DNA from: Flammulina velutipes
Taxonomy: Eukaryota > Basidiomycota > Agaricomycetes > Agaricales > Physalacriaceae
Assembly: GCA_011800155.1 (NCBI GenBank)
Contig: CM022375.1
Span: forward strand, 1,178,001-1,242,000
Direction of reading: 5' to 3'
Length of the DNA: 64,000 nt
The notes under the pieces were generated by a model that worked only from the letters and a program-made list of their open reading frames with translations, made no database searches and was not told the origin of the DNA. Shown piece after piece: positions 54,258 through 64,000 of the stretch (position 1 is its first letter; each line of letters begins with the position of its first letter). The position numbers and the translations under genes were made by a program.

Positions 54258-57200
54258 GATGGCAACTGTGAGAAACTGTGGGGAGATCCTGTACTTAAGA
54301 ACACATCATGTATCGGAAGAAGACAAGAGACGCACTGGTATCAATAGAACAATCATTCCCGGAGTAAAGGAAGCGGCTTCGCCTTGTCGCATAACGATCT
54401 TGTATGGAAAACAGTGTGCCGTAGGCGCGATAGATGCTGAAGAAGCTGTACGTTTGACCGAAGCACCTACAAAGGCTGTGTCTGACGCGCCCACTGCCGT
54501 CCTGCATCGTGAACAATCACCTTCCAATCGAGTGTGTTATTATCTGCCTGAGTTTGATCTGAAAATAATATGCTGAGCGCTGATTAGTGGCACCGATGGA
54601 CACCGTCAAAAGAGCGCCCAATACCTTTGGTGTTTCAAGGTTCCAGCAAAAACAACGTTCTTAAAGCTGTCACGGTGAGTCGCCAGGGAAGTTAATTGGC
54701 TCCGACAAGTTTTTGAGATCATATACAGTGATTCAACGGCGCATCACTATACAAGATTGGCACGGTATCCTCGAATATGTCAATTTCCATCTGCACATAC
54801 AACATCAGTAAATCTCACAATGCATGCAGTCTATAACGTACCAGAAGAGAAAAGGGGCGCGCAGCCATGGGGCGGAACAGGTTGGCTAGATTCCTTGCGT
54901 CTGACAATGCGTAATGTTTTGGAGGAGTGCGTATTTTGGAGACCGGAACAGTCGAAAGAGAGGGAAAAAGGAGAGGGAATCAAACGAGTGACATCGATTT
55001 GAAAAGGTTTCTTAATCGAGGGTGTATGTCTTTGCGAGAGGAGGGTGTACTACGGGAGAGCGACGGGAAGACATGCAAATTGAGAAGGCAAATGACTGGC
55101 GGTAGAGGGGAGGAGATCCCAGTAGTAAGGCTAAAAACGAGCGGGAGACAAGCGTCGAGGAGCACTAACACTAAGCGCAGATAAAAGCAAATAGGTTTCA
55201 GACTGCCTAAGCCGGACTCGTAGTGGCGATTCATAAAGTTGAGCTTGGAGATGCCCATGAGAAAATTTGACTTGAACACAAGACCAGTGAAAATTCCCCA
55301 GGTAAGACGCTATCATGATGGTGGTAGAAAGCAAAGAGCGATTGCGCCACAAGGTCACCAAACAGCGGCCCACAAAGCCACGTGATGGCATTGCTCCTTC
55401 TTTTCCCCCACCATCTCCAGTGCGACTGCTTCATTCACCGTCGCCGAGCTCAATATCACCCTTTTCTGTCTTGATTTCCGTCTCATGCAGCATCTATCTG
55501 CGCGCTGGCTTGCGAGCAGAAGAGCACGAGAAGGCGTCACCAAAACGCACCGCTCTTGAACGTGTATCACGAACTTTACAAGTCACGGAACGACCGAATG
55601 GAATGGTGTGCTAGTCCGTACGTGGAACAATGTATCTAGGAAGTTTCTACTCTGCAAGGTAATTACTGAACCGATATCATCGCAGTACGCTAACAATAAT
55701 ATCTAGTATTTCTCCAATCCGCGCCGGCAGCGCACATGCCGTTGTCGACTGGATCTCGGACTCTCCTGACATGTTCCAGCGGAGACAAGGAGAGGACGGC
55801 AAGGTCGTCTTTGAAGTTGGTGCAGGTGCGTTCACTGCTTGGACGTGCGGAAGAGAGATTAACTGACTTGCAGGGTCTTGGTGGGTGCCGCCCGCAATGT
55901 CGATACATACCGTCGATGCTGGAGAAACACTGTCTAGTGGCTGCGAGTTCCAAAGCTCGAGAAACAGTCGCATATACAAATCCAAGGTATGTTCTTTATT
56001 GGCCATACCTTGTCGTACCGCTTACGAAAGGGTAGGAATTCTCGACCAGATCAGAATCGCACAGTAAAGGAAGCCCAGGTCAAAGACGCTCAGCATCCAG
56101 CCGATTCCCTGGTCACGACCGTCGCCTCGGTTTAGACGCCTCCATTGACGACGGCGAGAAACCTCCTCATCGCAGGACGCGACCCTCACCTCTTGTCATT
56201 TCGAATCTCTTGCCTATCCGCACTTCGTTTGCCTCTCCATGGGCCAGCGCGCAACTATACACGCACATCGTCCTTGTTCTACTGCACGAGACACCATTGA
56301 TTGCCTTCAACCATTCTGCTGTCATATCCGCCCATATCGGGAGACCCGTATTGGTCCTGAGAGATAGAAATGTCGCTTATACCGATGTGAGCTCATGCTT
56401 GTCCAGCTGGCCGAAGTGGTGGCTGCTTCGAACGCAAGGGGAAAATGTGGGCGGGGCACGCTTCGCTGATGCTGAAAGCAAGCATGCCAGATACATTTGC
56501 GGACACTTGAGAATCTACTCTTACTTCAAGCCATATCTCGACGGCCAACCGTACAGTTGGATCAATTCCCCTCAATTCTTGATATCGAAATCGGATGGAC
56601 GTGTACGTTGGGGTAGATGTTTGCGCGCAACCTAGTACGTCTACATTTTTCACGCTTGTCTTGGATATCGATTAACGATTTCTGTAGCCAAGGAATCTTC
56701 CGCTAAACTGACATCGTCCGTCGATGCGCCTCGACTGGAACTGCCAGATCCTGACCAATTCAGCTTATCGCCAGCCAGCTTCAGTGCACTTCGGAGCGTC
56801 CTTCATCACCGCTATGCGCATCGCGCTCAGTGACTCAATGGATCCGTCTATTCCCGCACGCGGGGGACTTCCGAGGGCGAGGAATATGACAATCGATCGA
56901 CAGCATGGTGCTTGCGCCTACATCCGTATCCACGTTGGCGATGAGAAGGAACCTCTCGTCTCGCATTGGACGTCATTATTGTGCCTGTGTTTTCCCTTTT
57001 CTTGCTCTCGAGTCGACATTCTCTTTCACGCATCTCTGCTTCCGTGGCACATCATTCCTGGCGCCTCTACGCATCACTCGTCACCGCAGACGTCCTCGTA
57101 GTACTGGACGTGGTGCGAACGAGAAGCCGGTCAACCAGCCTTGTTGCGGGGGTTGGAGAGATTGAGAGTGTGCCGGTAAAAGTCCAAGAGGGAACGGAGA

Positions 57201-57689
57201 GTCCATGGGCGGATGGAGGACCTTCGGAGATGTGCGTAGGCATAGCAGGCGCTCGCCGGATGCCACCTGCATAATGGTCGCTGCGCGCGCGTGTCGTTCA
57301 GAGATCGATGATTTCGGATTCCGTTTTGTTCACCGTTGTTCTTATCGTCGTTGGCCATTACACTTCTTGTCGTCTCTTTCTTGTGATACACCATATCATC
57401 CAGTATACTTATGTATTCGCTTTCATCTTACTCTACTTCCTTTGTCCTTTTGTTGCCACTTGTTATTGATATCTTGTACGAAGAGATAGTAGGAGTTCCG
57501 TGTGTGTCAACCAACCATCGGAAACTTGAAGGCTAGAGGGTGTTCGGGCAACTCGACACAGAATAGATACACTCGGGCTACTGCTGTAGACTCGTATAAA
57601 GGTAAGGCCATCGAGGAGGCGGATACATAATCGGTAGAAGGCAGGATAAACAGTAAAACAATCATGGACACTGCAACATGAACCGCCTA
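54258..57689. other. intergenic with unresolved, duplicated coding-like segment (about 55.3-57.3 kb, +)
   Basis: Plus-strand pieces with good splice signals read SPIRAGSAHAVVDWISDSPD, then FEVGAGSWWVPPAMSIHTVD (joined across 55827-55873) and later HDRRLGLDASIDDGEKP. Matching but degraded sequence lies at 60570-61500. No start, stop or family could be fixed. A conserved block at 55316-55390 (with TGCGCCAC at 55343 and CACGTGATGGCATTGC) is repeated at 60570-60645. Confidence 0.35.
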
Positions 57690-58973
57690 CTAAACCTCCT
57701 TAGACATTTCCCCGAGCTCCGTCTTAGTACGTTTGGGACTCTCACAACAATTATTGTCTCCCTCATCACCACTGACAGACACCTCCGACCTAATGCTCCG
57801 CTCGAGATCGACATTATCCACAGCAGTGCCAGTCCGAGTCGGCCGCGCGAAATGCAAACTTTCGGCCAAAGACCGCATTGTCGCGCCCATATGAGGAAGG
57901 GAAGTACGCGTCCAGGAATCATCGGGACGCGCAAAACCTGCTGCTACACGAGCAATAATGAGTGTCGGTGCGAGTCCCTACACGATGCGAGCCGAGTTAA
58001 TAATAGTGATGCAAGCATGAATTGACGGTAGTGCATACCGTGATTGAATATCCCAGAGCTTCGGCAAATTGCACCCGCTCGTCAAGCTTCTCTGTGAAGT
58101 ACTGGGTATGAATGCTGAGCCCAATCCTAATCATGTAGATCGTTGTATACAAGATGGAAGACTCAATTAGAATCTCCATCACCCCGTGGTACGTCTTGAG
58201 TGATTTTCTCCAACCACTCACAGTAGTGATGCGCCAGATAATCGCAGAGGTGCAAAAGATGTTTGTAATGACAGTTGCCGACAGGTATCCGAGCTGTAAG
58301 TTGATGATTTGGTCAGTTACCAGAACGGAAGGTCTAAACAGGATGCATCGCCAAACGTAGCAGACTATAAGGAGGCTCTCAGAGTTGTAGCAAGGTCTGA
58401 GTTCCAATGTGCGTACCTAACACTGCTATGAGGGAGGACCCAGGAAAAATGACAATGAGCCATCTTTTGTCGTACAGCACCCAACATCGCCAAATCTAGG
58501 GTAAATTGATAAGTAGGAAGATTGGCTGAGTGGGTAATTACCATTGTAATGTCAGCCAGTAGAGTACTGACGATTGCCACCACTGAATTTGCTACTGCCA
58601 GTGGAGATAACTCTGTGGATTGGAGGGAGAAAAGCGCCCAGAGTTGTGCTTCCCGGGTTTCCCCATGTCGTATGTAGATATTATCGAGGTAGGCCCAGCC
58701 AAAGCTCGCGTGAATCGTGACAAGCATCCACATGACGGTAATGAGGACCGCAGAGCCTACGCGAGGCCTGTTACCGCGAGACACTAAAGACGTGGTTAAA
58801 GATATGGATGTCAGGCACAAGAAGGAGGACATACAAGTCAGGTATAGCGCTACAAAGTAGACGGTGGTGTATATCCCATACCCCATGATCTCTAAAATCA
58901 AAGAGTGAAACTGGGACGATAGCTCATATACGACTTCTGTGTCTGTTAAACCCAGGTTAGGGTCGGAGGACAT
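57690..58973 (-). CDS. seven-transmembrane orphan protein, tandem copy 2
   Basis: Starts MSSDPNLGLTDTEVVYELSS at 58973. It has the same order of hydrophobic segments as copy 1: GYGIYTTVYFVALYLT, SAVLITVMWMLVTIHASFGW, NSVVAIVSTLLADITM, a WRCWVLYDKRW-like TM4 start, YLSATVITNIFCTSAIIWRI, GWRKSLKTYHGVMEILIESS, LYTTIYMIRIGLSIHTQYF and GLAPTLIIARVAAGFARP. The tail has TMRSLAESLHFARPTRTGTA and is acidic near LERS. All exons appear open. It is closest to copy 3 in the NIYIRHGETREAQL loop. A membrane protein of unknown role, probably at the plasma membrane. Confidence 0.8.
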
Positions 58974-61957
58974 GATAGCAGCTGGGAGAGATCCTGACGA
59001 GAGTCATTGCGTTTAAGAACACCTAGAATATCAGTGTCCCGATAGAAGAGCAAACAAGAGACGCACTGTTTTCATTGAAAATGATTCCCACATCATGATA
59101 CCACTGGATTATCAGTGAACCGTAATCGCGATACATGTTCCCAGTGAAGAAACTAGACTTTTAATTCAATGAAGCACCTAAAGAAGGCTGTGTGCGAAGA
59201 TGTCCTGGATCTTGAATGATTGCCTTCTCGTTCATGGTGATGTCGTTATCTGCCGCCAAGTGAATATCGCGGATGGCAATCAGTGGCGTTGTTCCTTGAT
59301 ACTATCCCCCGTCAAAGGGTCCGTGGTTCAACGGAAATGAACATAGAAAGATAGCAGGTGTATTCAGATAGCTTGAGTACGTGAACGAAACGGTGACCTG
59401 CATTCAGTGTCCTCAGCTGAGAATCTAGGTATAGATGAGGACGGCGTACTGAGACCCAATCCTGCGATAACCTTTTGATTATCATGTAGGTTCGATGCCC
59501 ATCCAGAACGGCTCTCAATCTCAGTCGCGCCAAGGTCGCGATATTGACATGACACGGCTCCCAGTGGCTCAGAGTAACGATGGGAGGATAATTGTGCCCG
59601 CGATTCTAGAGAACCAGAGTTAGAGAAGCTTTCGTCAAACTTGTTCAAAACGCTGTGTCGAAGGCCAGTATGCCGGGAGTATCTAGGAGTAACATGATTG
59701 TTTTCATTTTCAAGAAGCCGATGAAGCTACCCAAAGCTGGGCTCTGTGTTCCATCACTGGCAGATCTTGTCTGTTTTGACGGATAGACACTCCGGTGCAT
59801 TGATATCTCCAGAGTCCAGACACAGATGGCACAATCATCGAACGAGATCTTTCGAACGAGATGCATACGTATTTGTACCGAGCTGTAAGCGAGAAGTATG
59901 CCCTGTAATTTCGTCAACGAGGAAGATATATACCAAGGGTATGAACGTACCGAGCCCATAGCCTGCGTTATGGAATCGCCGTTAGTGGGTTTTCATTTCC
60001 TCTTTGACTGTGTCCCGTGGCGATGATACGGCGCACGACTCCTTGCGATATAGGTGTGTGGCGATTCAGAAAAAGCTCAAGCATTTATGCCCGTCTATGT
60101 ATGCCACGTCAGAAAATGTCATCACACACTCGTTTGGAACGCACCGTTGGTTTGACACCAGCTTAGATGGGAAGAAGGTGCCTCATGGAAGGAGGTTTGG
60201 CTTCAACAATCGTAGCCCGGAGAAGTTCAGAGCCTCGAAAGAGCAACCCCCATGAAGATCACGTTGGGACGATGGGCATTGTAAGAAGTCCTAGACGAGC
60301 GTAGCGGTAGACGAAGCCATAAAGAGGATATGGTAGGCGCGAAACGAGAGCGAGTGAGCCCAGCGTGAAGTGGTGTCGACCGCGAAAGGTAGATATCAAT
60401 CATTGGCGCGTTCACGGGACCGTTTCATTTTGCGCCGCCCTCTAGGCTGTAGCCATTGGCACGCGAAGACAATCCTCAGCTCAGTTGACGGAGGCGTGTT
60501 CTTTAACTGTTTTGAATTCATTTAGAGTGTCTTTATCGTTCGAAGGTAAGCCAAGCGAAACAGCAGCATGATGATGGTGGAAAGCAAAGTGGTTGCGCCA
60601 CAGTGTCGCCAAACAGCAGCCTACAAGGCCACGTGATGGCATTGCGCTTTCTTTCGTTCCACCATCTTCACGCTTCAGTGCAGCCCCTTCATCTTCTCGC
60701 CTGGCAATCGTCCATTTTGACCTCTCTTCGCGCGTATGGCGTCGGTATCAGACACCGGCCTGCAGATGGGACGGCGCATAACTTCGACCTGTAGCATATC
60801 TCGCAACATTCACAGGTCATGGAACGACTGGAGATCCCGACGAGCGCTCCTTCGTGGATTCAACAACGATGTATCTGGATAGCCTCTCGCCGCGAGGTAG
60901 ATGCTCAGCTGATAATATCGTTGCACTATGCTAACGACATCCAGGTAGTTCTACAATCACTCGCGAAACACATGCTGTTGTTGACTGAGGCTCGGACTCC
61001 CTTGGTGTCTAGATAGTCGGAGACTAGGTCGGCGAGACAGCCACGGAAGTCTCGCAGACGACGGATAAGCCGGCGGGACGTGCATGTTAGCAACCAAGTG
61101 CGCCAACGTCGAGGCTTTGGTCAGTGCCGCCCACAGCGCTGATGGAACACATGAAGCTGCTCTCAGTGAACTCCAAGGACGAGAAACGAGCACATATATG
61201 GATTCAAGGTATGTTCTTAATATGCCGCACCGTGTCGTACCTCTAAAGAAATGCTAGATATTCACGACACCAATGCTAGTGTCTGGAATATCTTGGAAGC
61301 ACGGATCGGTGACTGCCCCTTGTCGAGTCCGCTCCATGGCCTTGTCGCCCACGACCGTCGCCTCGACCCAGACGACTACATTGACGACGGCGTTTCAGTG
61401 TGTGACATTCGCCTGTACGTGGGACGGCTTGAATGTCGTATAACGGAGAAGATACATCATCACTCTGAGTTAGGCTCTGACATTTCCCTGACATCGTAGC
61501 CGTTTCGAGAATTGGCAGTCCATTCCCCTGCTGCAAGACCTCTGCCTGCAAGGAATGAGTCTCAAGCTATGCACGCGCTTATACGGGAACATTATTTGCG
61601 TAGAATAACAAGAATGACGTGGGATCATCCCCATACCCGTACGACGACGTGCCGTGATCGAGATGTGGCGCACCTTAACCTACGTATTACTTGTTGCCGA
61701 TAGGCCAATTACATCAAGTCCTGAGAAGCTGGACCACATCACCATATCTATTTCCAGGTTCCATCGTATTGTTATCCTTGACTAACAAAGAGCAAATGCC
61801 AACGCAGGGAACGATACGGTGGTGGCGCAAGTACATAAATGACAAACGATGCGTTAAACAATGGGTAAGATACGCGAAATAGATAAGGAAAACAAGATGT
61901 AAGCTGCAGCAATTGTAACCGAACAGTATAATAAAATCAAAGCGCAAGTTTTGTGGG
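58974..61957. other. intergenic with degraded duplicate of the 54.3-57.3 kb segment
   Basis: Sequence upstream of copy 2 (59020-59110) resembles that upstream of copy 1 (54300-54350), including ACAAGAGACGCACTG. 60570-61500 parallels 55316-56170 (for example CACGACCGTCGCCTC and CATTGACGACGGCG) but with stops in the matching frame. No intact gene recognised. GTGGCGCA-type motifs at 60594, 61665 and 61822. Confidence 0.4.
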
Positions 61958-63278
61958 CTAAACTGGAATTTCCGCTGTAAGAGGCACTCGGCCATGTCCC
62001 GTACTCCGTTTTACAGACGCTATCGGCCCCGCAGGTCGTGTATAGTCACCAGCGTGACCATCGGAATCTTCCTCGAAACAGCTTCGTTCGGGATTGACAT
62101 CCTCCATGGTGGGAGATGTCGCTCGCTGCTCGGGATGCGTCTGACTCTCTGGGAAATATCCAATAGTCGACTTCATAGGCGGCAAGTTGGAAGTGCGTGT
62201 CGGGGTCTTCGCAGGTCGGGTAGGAGTCTGACTAACGGCGATGCAAGTGATGGTGAGAGTCGGCGCTATACCCTAAATGATAAGATGAGCGAGCGTTGAG
62301 GCTGGCGAAAGAATGAGAAGTATACCGTAATTGAATATCCCAGCGCTTGCGCAAAATAGACACGTTCGTCCAGCTTCTCAGTGAAATACTGCGTATGGAT
62401 CTGTAGCCCGATCCTAATCACGTAGATGGCAGTGTAAAGGAAGGAAGACTCAATGAGAATCTCCACTATCCTACGGTATGTCTTTGCCGCCTTTCTCCAC
62501 CCACTTACCCTGATCGGGCGATAGACAATTGCACTAGTGCAAAATATGTTCGTAAGAACAGTTGTAGATAGGAATGCGAGCTCCAGGTTTGCAATTTGAT
62601 CAGTTTTCCGAGCACCGCGAAGTGTAAACACGAGGATGGATCGCCAAACATAACAGACTAGACGGATCTCAGATTACAAGATAGATTCTACTTTGAAGTT
62701 TGTTGCGCACCTGATCCTATTACCAGGGATATTCCAGGAATCATTATGACGAGCCACCGCCGGCCGTAGAGGACCCAACATCGCCAGATCTGTGGAAGTC
62801 GTAAGACCGTAGACATAAACAATTGAAAAGGGTGTATGTATTTACCATAGTTATGTCGGCTAGTAGCAGACTGATAAATGTAACTGCTGCATCTGCTACA
62901 TATTGTAGAAAGAATTCCTCGAATCGGGAAAATAAACTCGACTCGAGTTGCGCTTTCCGACTTTCTCCATGTTGAATGTATATGTTGTCAAGTATGGCCC
63001 AGCGGAGGCTCGCATGGATCGTGACAAGGATCCACATGATGGTGACAAGGACGGCTGAGCCTATGCGAGGCCTCTCAGTGTGCTGAGACGCTGAATATGT
63101 GTTTGAGGCTTGGAAATTAGGTCAAAGCGGAAGACGTACATATCAGATAGACCGCGACGAAGTAGATGCTCGTGTATATTCCGTAGCCCAATATGTCGAG
63201 AATGCCTGAATGAAGGACAGACGCCAGTTCATACGCAATCTGTTCTCCTGTGAAGCCGAAGTCCGAAGAGGATGACAT
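61958..63278 (-). CDS. seven-transmembrane orphan protein, tandem copy 3
   Basis: Starts MSSSSDFGFTGEQIAYELAS at 63278. TM segments in order include GYGIYTSIYFVAVYLIC, SAVLVTIMWILVTIHASLRW, DAAVTFISLLLADITM, IWRCWVLYGRRWLVIMIPGI, FLSTTVLTNIFCTSAIVYRP, GWRKAAKTYRRIVEILIESS, FLYTAIYVIRIGLQIHTQYF and an ending GIAPTLTITCIAVSQ. Unlike copies 1 and 2, the tail after TM7 lacks the ARVAAG sequence and reads NLPPMKSTIGYFPESQTHPE. It ends VPLTAEIPV. All pieces are open and splice signals are present. Confidence 0.8.
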
Positions 63279-64000
63279 GACAGTGACGAGCGGAGATTCG
63301 TAACGAGAGGCCTTGTACTTAAGAAGGTTACGGATCGGAAGACATAGTGTTTCAGACTTCTTCCAGTAGCGCAATCCTGTTTGAAAGTTATCAGACGAAA
63401 GAAGCGCGCAAAGATACCATCGACCAATGATCAACGAACCTCAGCGGTACTAACTCAATGGATGGAAGCCACAGAGCCGGAACTACGACATGAAATGTGA
63501 CTTCGAACAAAGAAGATGCCCACGCAGCGTCTATTGGGTGAAAACGAATGAGAAAGAGGCAGTGTGTGGATGTGTTTGACGCACTTTCGAAGAATTAAGA
63601 CAAGGCGTAAGATCATCTTGTATCTCTTAGCGGTGTTTTTTCCTGATCTGCATTGCATCTGGAAACCTGGTGGCCAATACGAATTTCGCCGACACAAATA
63701 CTACAAGACGGCGTCAGGCGAGATCTACACGGACAAAGATGTCTCCAGAGCTTTGACCATAGTTGTGCGTTCGTCGTCATCGATGCTCGTTTCATTCTGT
63801 GGTCGACTCGGAGCTGTATCGACAATGGTCGTATCTTTTGCGATTGCCTGAGGCGCCTTCCGAACGTGATGAGACTGGAAGAGCAAGTGTTGACCGGTCG
63901 ACCTGTAGAGTTCGCCAACAAGATCAGTTCCGCGATTCACTTTGCAATGCGGCGCAGCTCGCCTTAGTCCTTCTGCCTCACGATCTGAACCCGGTGGCTT
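63279..64000. other. window end, no supported gene
   Basis: Sequence just upstream of copy 3 resembles the upstream parts of copies 1 and 2 (GATCGGAAGACATAG-like). The plus-strand frames at 63564-63967 have no recognisable features. A gene running off the window cannot be excluded. Confidence 0.35.

Noticed and set aside
1..64000. tRNA and rRNA genes
   Set aside because: No cloverleaf with A and B box consensus or rRNA-like sequence was recognised by eye. A covariance-model scan would be decisive.

Overview
The window is genomic DNA of a filamentous basidiomycete, almost certainly a mushroom-forming Agaricomycete. Genes are split by many short introns (about 45-60 nt, GT-AG). Intergenic DNA is plentiful. 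The gene content is typical of mushrooms: a STE3-type pheromone receptor, MYND zinc-finger paralogs, F-box/LRR proteins, FAS1 proteins, a DUF6699-like protein, expanded seven-helix orphan membrane proteins, jacalin-like lectins and a thaumatin-like secreted protein. No rRNA, tRNA or CRISPR was recognised. All exon models were built by eye from reading frame, splice signals and agreement between paralogs.

Layout. 0.2-6.1 kb: a thaumatin-like secreted protein (-), an F-box protein (+) and a basic repeat protein (-). 7.0-24.4 kb: a MYND-finger gene whose first intron is 15.3 kb long because it holds two nested mobile elements. The outer element (7127-22372) has near-perfect 48-bp terminal inverted repeats and hairpin-rich arrays of CAATTCA/TGAATTG. 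Inserted in it is an 11.3-kb element (7951-19207) with its own terminal inverted repeats, subterminal TTCACTT/AAGTGAA repeats and a 7-bp flanking duplication ATCTGTA. The inner element carries three genes: a DDE integrase-like transposase, a Cys-rich protein of unknown function, and a large protein ending in a TET/JBP-like 2-oxoglutarate/Fe(II) dioxygenase domain, the class that oxidises 5-methylcytosine in DNA. This is the most interesting system in the window.

26.4-32.6 kb: two more MYND paralogs. All three spliced models give exactly 652 residues with the same intron phases, which supports the giant-intron model. A small acidic secreted protein lies between the two. 32.9-36 kb: a single-pass membrane protein and a STE3-like pheromone receptor, possibly part of a B-type mating region. 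36.9-42 kb: an unknown protein, an F-box/LRR gene with a broken paralog beside it, and a two-domain fasciclin protein. 42-49.5 kb: a DUF6699-like gene among decayed or unresolved sequence. 49.5-52.3 kb: two nearly identical jacalin-like lectin genes, head to head. 53-63.3 kb: a tandem series of three seven-transmembrane orphan genes (-), with duplicated and partly decayed sequence between them.

A further pattern is the 8-mer GTGGCGCA (or TGCGCCAC), which occurs roughly 27 times, mostly between genes, against about two expected by chance.
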